Of a stretch of DNA of 64,000 bases, positions 25,727 to 33,634 are shown one piece after another. The DNA is from Pseudomonas trivialis (GTDB lineage Bacteria; Pseudomonadota; Gammaproteobacteria; Pseudomonadales; Pseudomonadaceae): NCBI RefSeq assembly GCF_001439805.1, contig NZ_JYLK01000009.1, forward strand, positions 1 through 64,000, written 5' to 3'. Numbering within the stretch: the stretch's first letter is position 1; each line of letters opens with the position of its first letter. The position numbers and the translations under genes are program-made. The notes below the pieces were generated by a model. It searched no databases, was not told the origin of the DNA, and saw only the letters and a program-made list of their open reading frames with translations.

Positions 25727-26031
25727 CCGAGAAAAGAACTCCGCCGCGTTTTGATACTATCGGGCGCCCTTACCTTTGGCACGATACCGACATTAGGTTC
25801 TTCTGTGTTCGACAGAAGCAACTTTGATCAACTCTCCACTGAGCAACTGACTTTTTGGACCGCGCACAATGATTGCCCTGGTATGGACTCCCGCTGTGCC
25901 TTGGGAGGAAGGCTATTTCACCTGCTCTGCATTGATTGACGCCAGCCTCCTTTTCCGGTCCTTTCAATTTGTAACAACGTCCTGACGCAATTACGATAGA
26001 GTCTTTCCACACCAACAGGACTCTCCAAGCA

Positions 26032-26679
26032 ATGGACATGCGTCGCCTTTTATCCTTCTCCTGCAGCAAAGCTATACTTCCTCTTTTCCTCGGACTGTGT
26101 TCCGGTAATGCACTGGCCAGCGGCCTCAGCGAAAGCCTGGTCTCGTGTGAGCCGTCATTTTTCAAACACCTGTATTCCCAGCGCGCCGATCTGGGGAAAA
26201 CCGTCAAGCTGGCCCGCAACGATCAGCGCGGCCTGGCCTGGCCGCCAGTGCTGGACCGCCGCAACTTCAACACTGCTTTCCAGCACTTCACCCCCGCTGT
26301 CGACGACCAGGGCCTGCGCCTGACTAGCTACTACGACCGGATCATGGACCTGGGCGAGCAAGGCATTTACTACTTCTGGGGTTTCGAAATCGATGCCAGC
26401 CGCGAGCAAGTCATGGCCAAGTTGCCGCATGCGGAATGGCAGGAGGCCGGCGAGTACTTCATTTCTAAACCACGGATCAAGGCGGACGCCAATTCCGCCT
26501 GGCAGAACAATTCTGCGGCGGCCTCGGGCATCGCTCCGGCGGCGGGTTCCGCGGAAAAGCTCCTGATGCTGAGCGTCGAGGACGGGAAGACCCGCCTGCT
26601 CTGTTCGTTGCAGGGCAGCGTCGATGAGCTTCTGTTGCAGCAGGAACGCCCGGACCTGGCACAGGGAACCACACGATGA
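26032..26679 (+). CDS. Exported protein of unknown function
   Basis: A 215-residue protein with signal peptide (residues 1-29, FLGLCSGNALA-SG). The mature part has one Cys pair candidate (SCEPSFF and LLCSLQG) and a conserved-looking middle TSYYDRIMDLGEQGIYYFWG. It overlaps the next gene, a lipoprotein, by four bases (ATGA), so the two are translated together and probably act together in the periplasm. GC content and codon use match the core, which suggests transfer between pseudomonads. No function recognised. The start could also be the ATG two codons on. Confidence 0.65.
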   Translation: MDMRRLLSFSCSKAILPLFLGLCSGNALASGLSESLVSCEPSFFKHLYSQRADLGKTVKLARNDQRGLAWPPVLDRRNFNTAFQHFTPAVDDQGLRLTSYYDRIMDLGEQGIYYFWGFEIDASREQVMAKLPHAEWQEAGEYFISKPRIKADANSAWQNNSAAASGIAPAAGSAEKLLMLSVEDGKTRLLCSLQGSVDELLLQQERPDLAQGTTR

Positions 26680-27155
26680 GGCGCCTGCCATGCCTAGCAG
26701 CGGTATTGCTGCTGGGTGGTTGTGCCCACGGCACTGTGCCGCAGAAAGCCGTGGCCGAAGCGCCGGCCACGACGCCTGCTGGCATGTTCAAACTGCTGGA
26801 GGACGCCAAACTGGCAACCTACTTCGACGCACACTCCGTCGCCTTGTACCAGGGCAATCCGCATTTGCGCCAGTTCTACCTAATCAACAATTACCTCGGA
26901 CTCGCCGCCCCTAGCGGTAAACTTCCAGAGATTCGCAGTTCGCGGGCGATCCAGGTGATCAACTGCGAGCGGGACGAAATGGCGCAGTTCGGCCGGGTTT
27001 ATTTCTCCGAGCCCTTTGCCCTGGGGCATGAAGTGACGCGCAAGAGCGATACTCCGCAATGGGGACCGTTGGAGCGGCAGTCGTTGATCGGGAGGTTGCG
27101 CGATTCGGTATGCAAGATCGATGCGGCGCATCTTCGGGCGGGTAATCCGGGGTAG
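26676..27155 (+). CDS. Lipoprotein with adhesin-E-like domain
   Basis: A 159-residue lipoprotein: signal peptide 1-15 with lipobox LLGGC (Cys16). The mature part from about 40 has SVALYQGNPHLRQFYLINNY, SSRAIQVINCERDEM, then a Tyr/Phe-rich strand (RVYFSEPFALG) and LRDSVC. Two Cys spaced as in small surface-adhesin-E type proteins (Cys in the central strand, Cys near the end) may form a disulphide. Co-transcribed with the exported protein before it. The family call is by pattern only. Confidence 0.6.
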   Translation: MRRLPCLAAVLLLGGCAHGTVPQKAVAEAPATTPAGMFKLLEDAKLATYFDAHSVALYQGNPHLRQFYLINNYLGLAAPSGKLPEIRSSRAIQVINCERDEMAQFGRVYFSEPFALGHEVTRKSDTPQWGPLERQSLIGRLRDSVCKIDAAHLRAGNPG

Positions 27156-27530
27156 CTGTATCTGAGCATGAGCAGGCGGCTATCACGGCGTGCCTGCTTT
27201 CAGGTGGCAGGGGTGGTGTCTTTCCTCTAAACGATGGAACTGGCCGACTGCTGCCTTTCGCAACGGGCAGCTTAGGGTCGTTTTCTGCCTCTCGCGATGG
27301 GCAGAAAACGGCCAAAAGCAGACCTTCGCTAAGCGCAGCTAACGGCCAGAATCGAGCGGGCACTGTGATCGAGCACCAGCCCGACTGCTTTAGGCTAGAG
27401 CGTATGACGTCGTTTGGTAGTCAGACCCCCTAATAAGACGAAACATTCCTGCCCAGAGAGGGCGAACTCATCAGCCCGCTACAAACTGAATTTTAAACAG
27501 CCGTCGATTATCCTCGCCCGCTCAATGCTA
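27156..27530. other. Intergenic region with a CGGCCAAAA-type repeat
   Basis: No gene. Two inverted segments (GGCCGACTGCTGCC and its partners around 27241-27330) make a long hairpin-rich element; 27299-27324 is the best-kept copy of the dispersed repeat in this island. Confidence 0.5.
27299..27324 (+). repeat. Dispersed CGGCCAAAA element, copy 4
   Basis: GGGCAGAAAACGGCCAAAAG followed by CAGACC. The left neighbour (27241-27290) has the complementary half, so this copy can fold into a long hairpin. Confidence 0.55.
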
Positions 27531-28505
27531 TTAAGTGTTTACTGTCGAGGGAGGGAGGCGAATCAGGTCTTTCAACTCATCAATCGAATTTTCAGAAGGA
27601 TCCCACCGGACTACCTCATGTTTGAGGGTGTGGATCAAACCGCTCATTGAACGTACCTTGTAACACAGGTTCCTGAGCACTTTAGCTATTTTTAATTCAT
27701 TTCCATCCGGAACACGATAACGAGTTACTACTTCCATATAACGATCATTATGCCCATCCGTAAATTCATAGCTCTCGCCGCGATGCAGAACGTCTAGACG
27801 CAGATCTTTCTTAATTCCAAAATTAGGTAGAAGCCGGCTGTAGCTCTCAACGTCGTCATTATTAGTTATTGCCAAATGAAATAATAAAGAATCGCTTTCC
27901 AGCTTAAAATTATCATTATAGGTTGAGTAATCAATGACTTTAGTCAACAAGTCCTCTAGCACTGAAAGTAATTGTGTGCAGTACCCGCCCAGCACTACGT
28001 CCTTCTTAAATGAGGAAATTTCTAAAGATGCTTTGGAATGAATGAAACAAAGTAGTGTATCAATTACAATGTTTACATCTTTTTCAAGTGCCAAGATGAC
28101 CTTTAGATTGTCATTCGAGTCACCTATTCTACGACCTCTATAGGCCCTACTGTGCTTGGTTACCCTGTCTTCGAGAATTGCCAGCAACTCGTTGGCAGCT
28201 ACCGATAGGTTCTCACATTTGGGTAGTCTGATCTGTAAATCGCTGTATGATATAGAATCGTGCCAGTAGCTATACATGGACTTATATTTGCTGATAACTG
28301 CTTCATCACCGGCTTCTTTGTGTAGCGCGTGAAGTGCCTCAATCACCGGTGAAAAATCAACTAGAACTCGTCCATGGTTATCTGAAGGTCGCACCATCTC
28401 GAAAAACTCAGGGATTGAGAGGCTTTCTGAGATATATCCTATCTGGCCATTGGCTTTTCTAAACCCTACAAACAACTGAGTTTTCTTTCCTTCTTCGCCT
28501 TCCAT
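27531..28505 (-). CDS. Unidentified AT-rich cargo protein
   Basis: A 324-residue soluble protein, mostly helical, with no motif I recognise. Residues 1-40 form a small beta-rich start (TQLFVGFRKANGQIGYISE); 130-230 are long helices with KVILALEKDVNIVIDTLLC; the C-terminus has KIAKVLRNLCYKVRSMSGLI. The base composition is clearly more AT-rich than anything else in the window, a sign of recent transfer. Single gene near the right end of a defence-rich island, so a defence role is possible but not shown. The start at 28505 has GAAATGGAAGG context and only weak ribosome signals. Confidence 0.6.
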   Translation of the reverse strand: MEGEEGKKTQLFVGFRKANGQIGYISESLSIPEFFEMVRPSDNHGRVLVDFSPVIEALHALHKEAGDEAVISKYKSMYSYWHDSISYSDLQIRLPKCENLSVAANELLAILEDRVTKHSRAYRGRRIGDSNDNLKVILALEKDVNIVIDTLLCFIHSKASLEISSFKKDVVLGGYCTQLLSVLEDLLTKVIDYSTYNDNFKLESDSLLFHLAITNNDDVESYSRLLPNFGIKKDLRLDVLHRGESYEFTDGHNDRYMEVVTRYRVPDGNELKIAKVLRNLCYKVRSMSGLIHTLKHEVVRWDPSENSIDELKDLIRLPPSTVNT

Positions 28506-28726
28506 TTCGCACCTAATTGATCAAGAGAAATTACGAAATCTTCGCCGCAAAACAGTCGTTGGTTTGTTCCGGGCTGAGCAAGGAGGATAAGCAGGATTAG
28601 TTGATGTGGCTAGGCCAATGTGGTGCTCGGTCAAGACAGAGTGGAGTGCTCGCCTTCGCTGCCTCAAGTTCAAACGGACTCGTCAAGCCCGCCTTTGGCT
28701 AGGTCTGCTATTGGCCGCCAGCTGCC
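28506..28726. other. Intergenic DNA before the iteron array
   Basis: No gene recognised. The short frame 28606-28917 (+) runs through the iterons and is not credible. Confidence 0.4.
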
Positions 28727-28841
28727 GGTCAAGGCGCTCCCGTTGTGCTGGTCAAATTCGATGCAAACAGCTGGTCAGGTCGAATGCAAATGACAGGTCA
28801 TTGGCAATGCAAACGGGTGGTCAAGTGGGATGCAATTGTCC
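28727..28841 (+). repeat. Five 23-bp iterons (GGTCA...GATGCAAA)
   Basis: GGTCA starts at 28727, 28750, 28773, 28796 and 28819, an exact 23-base period. Units 2-5 also share (G/C)(A)ATGCAA 13-14 bases on. Such phased arrays are binding sites for transposases (ends of IS21-, Tn7- or Tn5053-like elements) or for plasmid initiators. IS21-family ends of Pseudomonas look most like this in my memory. No matching transposase is in the window, so this is an orphan end or belongs to the island's own recombination machinery. Confidence 0.7.
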
Positions 28842-28855
28842 AGCGAGCACTAGAG

Positions 28856-29022
28856 TGTCAATGCTCGGTCTGAAGCAAGCGTGCGGCTGGCGGATATTGT
28901 GTCAATGTCTGCCGTAATTGACCTGCAGATAGTCAATCCTTGGTTGTAACATTGACAGTCAATGCCATTTTCTTCTGAATTGGCTGACGCCTATATTTTT
29001 CCGGGGGATGCACGTTGTCAAT
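28856..29022. repeat. Cluster of TGTCAAT/ATTGAC motifs at the island's right end
   Basis: TGTCAAT occurs at 28856, 28900 and 29016, AGTCAAT at 28931 and 28957, ATTGAC at 28917, and ATTGACAGTCAAT (28951-28963) is a palindrome. At the left island end the same word is found in the other orientation (ATTGACA at 10119, GTTGACA at 10160). They may be recombinase-binding words at both ends of the element. Confidence 0.45.
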
Positions 29023-29114
29023 CCATCAGGGAGATAGGTGATACCAAGCATTACTGGCCGGATGACCCGTTGGTGGCGGAGCCGACGGCCAGGATCAAGC
29101 CTCGCAAGCCTTAG
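28962..29114 (+). CDS. 50-residue open frame at the island edge
   Basis: An uninterrupted frame from ATG to TAG coding ELADAYIFPGDARCQSIREI then a charged tail ending AEPTARIKPRKP. The composition is protein-like but there is no clear ribosome site and it overlaps the TGTCAAT cluster. It could be a tiny gene or the fossil of a transposon gene. No family recognised. Confidence 0.3.
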   Translation: MPFSSELADAYIFPGDARCQSIREIGDTKHYWPDDPLVAEPTARIKPRKP

Positions 29115-29129
29115 TGTTGAAGATCAAAA

Positions 29130-29164
29130 AATGTGGGAGCAAGCCCCCTCCCACATTGATATTT
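29130..29164. terminator. Intrinsic terminator behind the EEP gene
   Basis: AATGTGGGAG (29130-29139) and CTCCCACATT (29148-29157) form a perfect 10-base stem. T-rich DNA follows on the + side and A-rich DNA on the other, so it can end transcripts in both directions. It is the best-kept member of the GTGGGAG hairpin family and lies just downstream of the minus-strand phosphatase gene. Confidence 0.7.
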
Positions 29165-29173
29165 TTGACAGTT
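29165..29173. other. Probable right boundary of the genomic island
   Basis: TTGACAGTT here equals 10120-10128 at the hrpB stop. If it is the duplicated target, the island spans about 19.0 kb. The terminator hairpin just left of it would then be inside the element or have been placed by a later event, which is a weakness of this reading. Confidence 0.3.
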
Positions 29174-30260
29174 ATTGCGCGGCCGGCAGCAGAAAGCGGG
29201 CAATCACCGGCAAATGATTGGAAATACGCAACGTATCCGCCTGTCGCACCTTCGCTTCCACCCGCTTGATCCGCGGGCTGTAGAACAGGTAATCGAGTGT
29301 GCGATCCGGGCCGTCAATGCCGGGGTCGTTGGGGAAGTGCGTCAGCCATTTTTCACGGTCGATGCCGCTGGACTCGCTGTTGCTCGGGATCATCGGGTAT
29401 TTGTCCCACAGCAGGTGCAGCTCGCTGTCCGGCGAATACTGCCCGCGTTTGCCGGCGTCCAGGCGCAGGTATTGGCCCAGCGGCAACAGGTTGAAATCCC
29501 CGCCGATCAACCAGGGCGTGCCCCGGCCTTCGAATTTATCCAGCAACTTCACGGTGGCCTTGACCTGCTCCTGCACCGCGCTGCGCCCAGGGGTGTCGCC
29601 GTCCAGACGGGTGTTGAGCACTGCCAGTTGGCCGCCGTCGCTCAGGGGCAGGTAGGTCAGCAGCAAGGCGGGCCTGGGCTGGAACTGGCGGCTGATGAAG
29701 TTGGCGTCCGAGGTGGGCAGTTGCAGGCGTTCGGCGTGTTCGATCTGGTAGCGGCTGAGGGTCGCGAGTTTGCGGCCGACGCTGCCGAAGATGTGCAGAC
29801 TGGGCACGAAGTCGGCCTTCCAGTCGAACGCCTGGGCGCTGCAGGGGTAGAGGTCGACCAGGCGTTCCTGCAGCAGGGCCAGTTGGTCCTGGTAGTGGGA
29901 GGGCTTGGCGTTTTCGTCGATTTCCTGCAACAGCAGAAGGTCGGGTTGTTCGTCGCGGATCACCCGGGCCACTTCGTCGAGGCTGAAGGCCATGTCTTCG
30001 ACGGTGGGACGTTCGTCCGGGCCGCCGCCGTCGCTGCGGTCGTACCAGAACACGTAGTTCTTGCCGGCCAGGTATTGCACGTTCCAGGTCATCACCTTGA
30101 GCGCCTGCCCAGGCAGCAGGGTCGGCGCACGGGGTGCGACGCAACTGACGGGCAAGGTCTGCCTGGCGGCCGGGCGCCAGGTCAGGTGGTAGATCAGGGC
30201 GGTGAGCAGGCCGGCAACGATCAGCAGGCCCAGCAGGGTGATGCGCAATAAACGGGTCAT
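29172..30260 (-). CDS. Endonuclease/exonuclease/phosphatase family protein
   Basis: A 362-residue membrane-anchored EEP-superfamily protein. Residues 1-26 are a hydrophobic anchor. The catalytic fold has VMTWNVQYLAG (Asn), LLLLQEIDENA (metal-binding Glu), IGGDFNLLPLGQY (Asp/Asn), PDRTLDYLFYSPR and ISNHLPVIARF (His near the C-terminus). Members cleave phosphodiesters in DNA, RNA, lipids or inositol phosphates. The substrate here is open, but the anchor places the domain outside the inner membrane. First core gene right of the island; it leads away from yciC, which lies just upstream on the same strand. Confidence 0.85.
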   Translation of the reverse strand: MTRLLRITLLGLLIVAGLLTALIYHLTWRPAARQTLPVSCVAPRAPTLLPGQALKVMTWNVQYLAGKNYVFWYDRSDGGGPDERPTVEDMAFSLDEVARVIRDEQPDLLLLQEIDENAKPSHYQDQLALLQERLVDLYPCSAQAFDWKADFVPSLHIFGSVGRKLATLSRYQIEHAERLQLPTSDANFISRQFQPRPALLLTYLPLSDGGQLAVLNTRLDGDTPGRSAVQEQVKATVKLLDKFEGRGTPWLIGGDFNLLPLGQYLRLDAGKRGQYSPDSELHLLWDKYPMIPSNSESSGIDREKWLTHFPNDPGIDGPDRTLDYLFYSPRIKRVEAKVRQADTLRISNHLPVIARFLLPAAQ

Positions 30261-30300
30261 TGGCTCGGCTTATGGCGTTTCAGAAGTGGCCGTGAGCATA

Positions 30301-30960
30301 TCACCGCGCGTCGGCATCGCCACCGATCAACATGAATAAACGGAACAGCACCACACTGGTAAACAGCTGCAGAAAGCTGTGCGCGCTGTCCATCAACAGC
30401 TCCAGCAGCGGCGCCGGCTCAGGGTAGGCCGCCACGCTCGCGCCCTTGAGCAGCCACAGCGGCGTCATCACGCACAGCAGGCACACGAGGATTCGCCAGA
30501 AATGCCCACGGGTCAGGCGCAGACTTTCCTTCATGGCCTCCAGGGCCGACATGCCGCGCAACACCAGCAGGTATTCGGCAAAGGCCAGTACCACCATCAG
30601 CCACAGCCCCGGCAGGAAATACAGCGACAGCCCCGCCAATATCAGCAGCGTGCTCATGGCGGTCAGCAGGGCGAAGCGCGGCCACAGGGCCAGGGCCAGG
30701 GCCCACACATCGCGGGTGCGCGGCGACTCGCCACGGGTGCGGGCGTCGAGAAACAGGATCAGCGCGCCGGTGTACAGCGGGTACACCAATAAACCCACCA
30801 CCACGCTGTAACCGGCAAACGCATCGGCGCCCAGCGTGTGGTCCAGTATCTGTTGCAGCAAGGCTTCGAGGATCACCAGCGGCAAACACAATTGCGCGAT
30901 GGCGCCGAGGTTGTGCCGGGTAAAGCGTAAAGAGTCGCGCAGTACGTCTAACGGATTCAT
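30301..30960 (-). CDS. YciC-like integral membrane protein
   Basis: A 219-residue inner-membrane protein with six hydrophobic segments (about 20-40, 50-72, 93-115, 118-140, 157-177, 190-210). MNPLDVLRDSLRFTRHN at the start and SALEAMKESLRLTRGHFWRI in the middle are the YciC/UPF0259-type signature. Same strand as the EEP gene and 40 bases upstream of it, so probably one transcript. Function unknown. Confidence 0.8.
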   Translation of the reverse strand: MNPLDVLRDSLRFTRHNLGAIAQLCLPLVILEALLQQILDHTLGADAFAGYSVVVGLLVYPLYTGALILFLDARTRGESPRTRDVWALALALWPRFALLTAMSTLLILAGLSLYFLPGLWLMVVLAFAEYLLVLRGMSALEAMKESLRLTRGHFWRILVCLLCVMTPLWLLKGASVAAYPEPAPLLELLMDSAHSFLQLFTSVVLFRLFMLIGGDADAR

Positions 30961-31140
30961 CAGGGTTATCGCAGGCCTGTAAATAAAGGCAACACTTTAA
31001 CCGATCAGACTCGCAGCGACGCAAACGTAAACCTTGCGTAAAGACCATTGAAACAACTCGTAACACCCCCATAACTAGCACGCACCTGGCCTGATCACAG
31101 GCAGGACCCTGATTTCTACCGGCAATCTAACGAGGTCGCC

Positions 31141-31869
31141 ATGAACAGCGAAGAGCAAACCCTGATCGATGGACTGTTTTCACGGTTGCAACAAGCCGAA
31201 ACGGACTCAGCCCCCCGCGACGCCCAGGCCGAAGCGCGGATCAAGGAGCACATGACTCGCCAACCGGCCGCCGGGTACTACATGACCCAGTCGATCCTGG
31301 TGCAGGAGCAGGCGCTGAAAAGCCTGGATGCGCAGAACAAGCAGCAGGCGCAGCAGATCCAGCAGTTGCAGGACGAGTTGCAGCGGGCCAAATCCGCACA
31401 ATCGGTGCCGGAGAGCGGCGGTGGTTTTCTGTCGAGCCTCTTTGGCGGCAGCTCGCGCGATACCCCGCCTGCGCCGTCCAATGCCGGCGGTGGCTGGCGT
31501 GAACCCGCGCGGCCTGCATTCGGCCAGCCTGCACCGCAGCAGAACTATCAGCAGCCCCCCCAGGCGGCGGCTGCAGCACCCGTGGGCAGCGGTTTCCTGG
31601 GCGGCGCGATGAAAACCGCCGCCGGCGTGGCCGGTGGTGTGTTGCTGGCCGAAGGCATCAGCAGCCTGTTCCACCACAACCAGCAGCCGCAGGTGGTGGA
31701 GGAAATCATCGAACAACCGGCGCCGGCCAGCGATCAAGGCAACTGGGGCAACGACGACCAGAAATTTGCCGGCAATGACAGCTGGGGCAGCAACAACGCC
31801 GACAGCTTCGCCGACAACGATTATGCCGACGACTCCTCTTCCTTCGGCGACGACGATACCTTCGTCTGA
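31141..31869 (+). CDS. DUF2076 domain protein
   Basis: A 242-residue protein matching DUF2076: MNSEEQTLIDGLFSRLQQAE at the start, a YYMTQSILVQEQAL segment, then a Gln-rich coiled coil (residues 55-85). A Gly/Pro/Gln-rich linker follows, then a hydrophobic glycine-rich patch (GGAMKTAAGVAGGVLLAEG, about 155-175) and a highly acidic Asp/Asn/Ser tail. The group is annotated as a periplasmic ligand-binding sensor protein, but no signal peptide is visible, so I leave role and location open. AACGAGGTCGCC precedes the ATG. Confidence 0.85.
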   Translation: MNSEEQTLIDGLFSRLQQAETDSAPRDAQAEARIKEHMTRQPAAGYYMTQSILVQEQALKSLDAQNKQQAQQIQQLQDELQRAKSAQSVPESGGGFLSSLFGGSSRDTPPAPSNAGGGWREPARPAFGQPAPQQNYQQPPQAAAAAPVGSGFLGGAMKTAAGVAGGVLLAEGISSLFHHNQQPQVVEEIIEQPAPASDQGNWGNDDQKFAGNDSWGSNNADSFADNDYADDSSSFGDDDTFV

Positions 31870-31986
31870 CACACCGGGACCGGGGCGCGCCGTCGTCCCG
31901 GTCTGATTTTTTCCGGAAACTTTCCTGTGGCTGGCATACTGGCACCCTTTCCGGGCCCTGACGCCTGGCTGTCATGAGGAAGTGCG

Positions 31987-32463
31987 GTGAAGAAAATTGC
32001 AGTGTTCGCCGATGTACAGAACCTCTACTACACCGTGCGCCAGGCCTATGGTTGCCACTTCAACTATGCCGCGCTGTGGGCTGACATCAGCGCGCGCGGG
32101 CAGATCGTCGAGGCGTATGCGTATGCCATCGACCGTGGCGACAGCAAGCAGCAGCAATTCCAGCAGATCCTGCGCAACCTGGGCTTTACGGTCAAACTCA
32201 AGCCGTACATCCAGCGCAGCGACGGCTCGGCCAAGGGCGATTGGGACGTGGGCATCACCCTCGATATCATGGACGCCGCCGACCACGTCGACGAAATCGT
32301 GCTGGCCTCCGGTGACGGCGACTTCGACATGCTGCTCGACCGCGTCATCAATAAACATGGCGTTGAGGCCGTGGCCTACGGCGTACCGGGCCTGACCGCC
32401 AATTCGCTGATACGCGCCGCCAGCCGCTACGTGCCGATTGAAGGCGCGTTGCTGCTCAAATAA
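31987..32463 (+). CDS. NYN domain (LabA/DUF88) ribonuclease-like protein
   Basis: A 158-residue PIN-like NYN domain protein. Conserved acidic metal-site segments: FADVQNLYYTV (residues 6-16), GDWDVGITLDIMDAA (about 82-96) and LASGDGDFDMLLDRV (about 104-118). These enzymes are thought to cleave RNA with Mg. Start is GTG with GAGGAAGTGCG upstream. The next gene, a 3'-5' exonuclease, follows 4 bases after the stop, so the two nucleases are one transcription unit, probably in RNA or DNA quality control. Confidence 0.85.
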   Translation: MKKIAVFADVQNLYYTVRQAYGCHFNYAALWADISARGQIVEAYAYAIDRGDSKQQQFQQILRNLGFTVKLKPYIQRSDGSAKGDWDVGITLDIMDAADHVDEIVLASGDGDFDMLLDRVINKHGVEAVAYGVPGLTANSLIRAASRYVPIEGALLLK

Positions 32464-32467
32464 ATAG

Positions 32468-33100
32468 TTGGACGGAGTGCAAACAGGTTTGGAACGCATA
32501 GCGGTCATCGACTTTGAAACCACCGGCATCACGCCGAGCAGCCACTGCCGCGCGACGGAAATTGGCGTGGTCATTCTTGAGCGTGGGCAAATCGTCGACC
32601 GTTATCAGAGCCTGATGAACGCCGGCGTACGCGTGCCCGGCTTTATCGAACAGCTCACCGGCATCAGCAACGCGATGTTGCGCAGCGCACCGTCGGCCGA
32701 GCGCGTGATGAATGAGGTCAACGAATTCGTCGGCACCACGCCGCTGTTGGCGCACAACGCTGCGTTCGACCAGAAGTTCTGGGACTTCGAGCTGGGCCTG
32801 ATCCGCCGCACCCGCCTGCAAAAATTCGCCTGCTCCCTGCTGCTGGCCCGCCGCCTGATGCCGGCGGCGCCGAACCACAAACTCGGCACCCTCAACAGCT
32901 ACGCGCAACTGCCCCACACCGGCAAGGCCCACCGGGCGCTGGCGGATGCGGAGATGGCGGCCAACCTCACGGCGCATCTGGCCCAGGAGTTACGGCGCAC
33001 CCACGGCGTGCGCGAACTGTCCCATGATTTGCTGTGCACCTTGCAGAAAGTGCCGGCGGCGAAGATCAATGAGCACCTGAAGAAACATCGCGGGTTTTGA
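32468..33100 (+). CDS. DnaQ-like 3'-5' exonuclease
   Basis: A DEDDh exonuclease of about 203-210 residues. Exo I is VIDFETTGITPSS, Exo II is LLAHNAAFDQKFWDFE, Exo III is HRALADAEMAANL with His in the DEDDh position. This fold proofreads DNA polymerase III or trims RNA ends. The earliest start is TTG 32468; TTG 32489 (LERIAVIDFE) is equally plausible, and neither has a strong ribosome site. Coupled to the NYN gene before it. Confidence 0.85.
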   Translation: MDGVQTGLERIAVIDFETTGITPSSHCRATEIGVVILERGQIVDRYQSLMNAGVRVPGFIEQLTGISNAMLRSAPSAERVMNEVNEFVGTTPLLAHNAAFDQKFWDFELGLIRRTRLQKFACSLLLARRLMPAAPNHKLGTLNSYAQLPHTGKAHRALADAEMAANLTAHLAQELRRTHGVRELSHDLLCTLQKVPAAKINEHLKKHRGF

Positions 33101-33164
33101 GCCTGCGAAACCGTTTCGTCAACAGTGAGCGGGCTTGCCCCAATGCCGTTCAGTTAAGCGCAAA

Positions 33165-33315
33165 TTCCCTGTGGCGAGCAGGCTTGTCCTGCGTTGGGCT
33201 GCGCAGCAGCCCCAAAACCAGGCTCTGAGCAGTGTCAGATACACGGTGTTTTCCTTCATTGGGGGCGCTTCGCACCCCAACGCGGGGCAAGCCCGCTCGC
33301 CACAACAAGCCGCTT
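33165..33315. repeat. Composite REP-like element, copy 1
   Basis: Begins CCCTGTGGCGAGCAGGCTTG and ends GGGGCAAGCCCGCTCGCCAC. The two ends are inverted relatives (GTGGCGAGC / GCTCGCCAC), and the inside holds a second inverted pair around GGGGGCGCTTCGCACCCC. The same arrangement, with about 80 percent identity by eye, is at 50394-50568. It is a BIME-type composite typical of fluorescent pseudomonads. Confidence 0.7.
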
Positions 33316-33337
33316 CACCACATGTGTGCGCTTGCGC

Positions 33338-33634
33338 CTACCGCGGTTGCACACACTCCAACGCCCGATCCACCACCCCTTTCGCCATTTCCACCAAATG
33401 CATCACTGCCAGCTGTTGCGCGTTCATGGCGTCCCTGGACGAATGCGCGGTCTCCACTGCGCACTGCAGCAAATCCGCCGCATGGGCCAGGGCGTCTTCG
33501 AAGCTCAGGTTGTCATTCAGGATGAAGGTGGGCGCATCCGGGGCGGACGCTTTGAGATAGTGGTCGGTGGCGCGGCGATGGAGCAGGGCGTCTTCGCTGG
33601 GGAAGCGGGGTGGATCAGGGGTGACTTTGACCAT
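33338..33634 (-). CDS. DUF6124 family small protein
   Basis: A 98-residue protein typical of DUF6124: MVKVTPDPP at the start, an Ala/Asp linker (PDAPTFILNDNLSFEDALAH) and a C-terminal helix bundle (LLQCAVETAHSSRDAMNAQQ, LAVMHLVEMAKGVVDRALE). These small cytoplasmic proteins occur in many copies in Pseudomonas genomes and have no known role. AAGGAG lies 8 bases before the ATG at 33634. The right part of the frame upstream is not coding. Confidence 0.8.
   Translation of the reverse strand: MVKVTPDPPRFPSEDALLHRRATDHYLKASAPDAPTFILNDNLSFEDALAHAADLLQCAVETAHSSRDAMNAQQLAVMHLVEMAKGVVDRALECVQPR

Larger units (their letters stand above)
25258..26031. other. Gene-poor stretch with repeat and decayed DNA
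   Basis: No full gene. It contains a 34-codon frame (25423-25527, separate entry), one copy of the dispersed CGGCCAAAA element (25699-25726) and AT-rich DNA leading to the promoter of the exported-protein pair. Confidence 0.4.

Noticed and set aside
28727..28841. CRISPR array
   Set aside because: The period is 23 bases with no unique spacers of 30 or more bases; no cas genes in the window.
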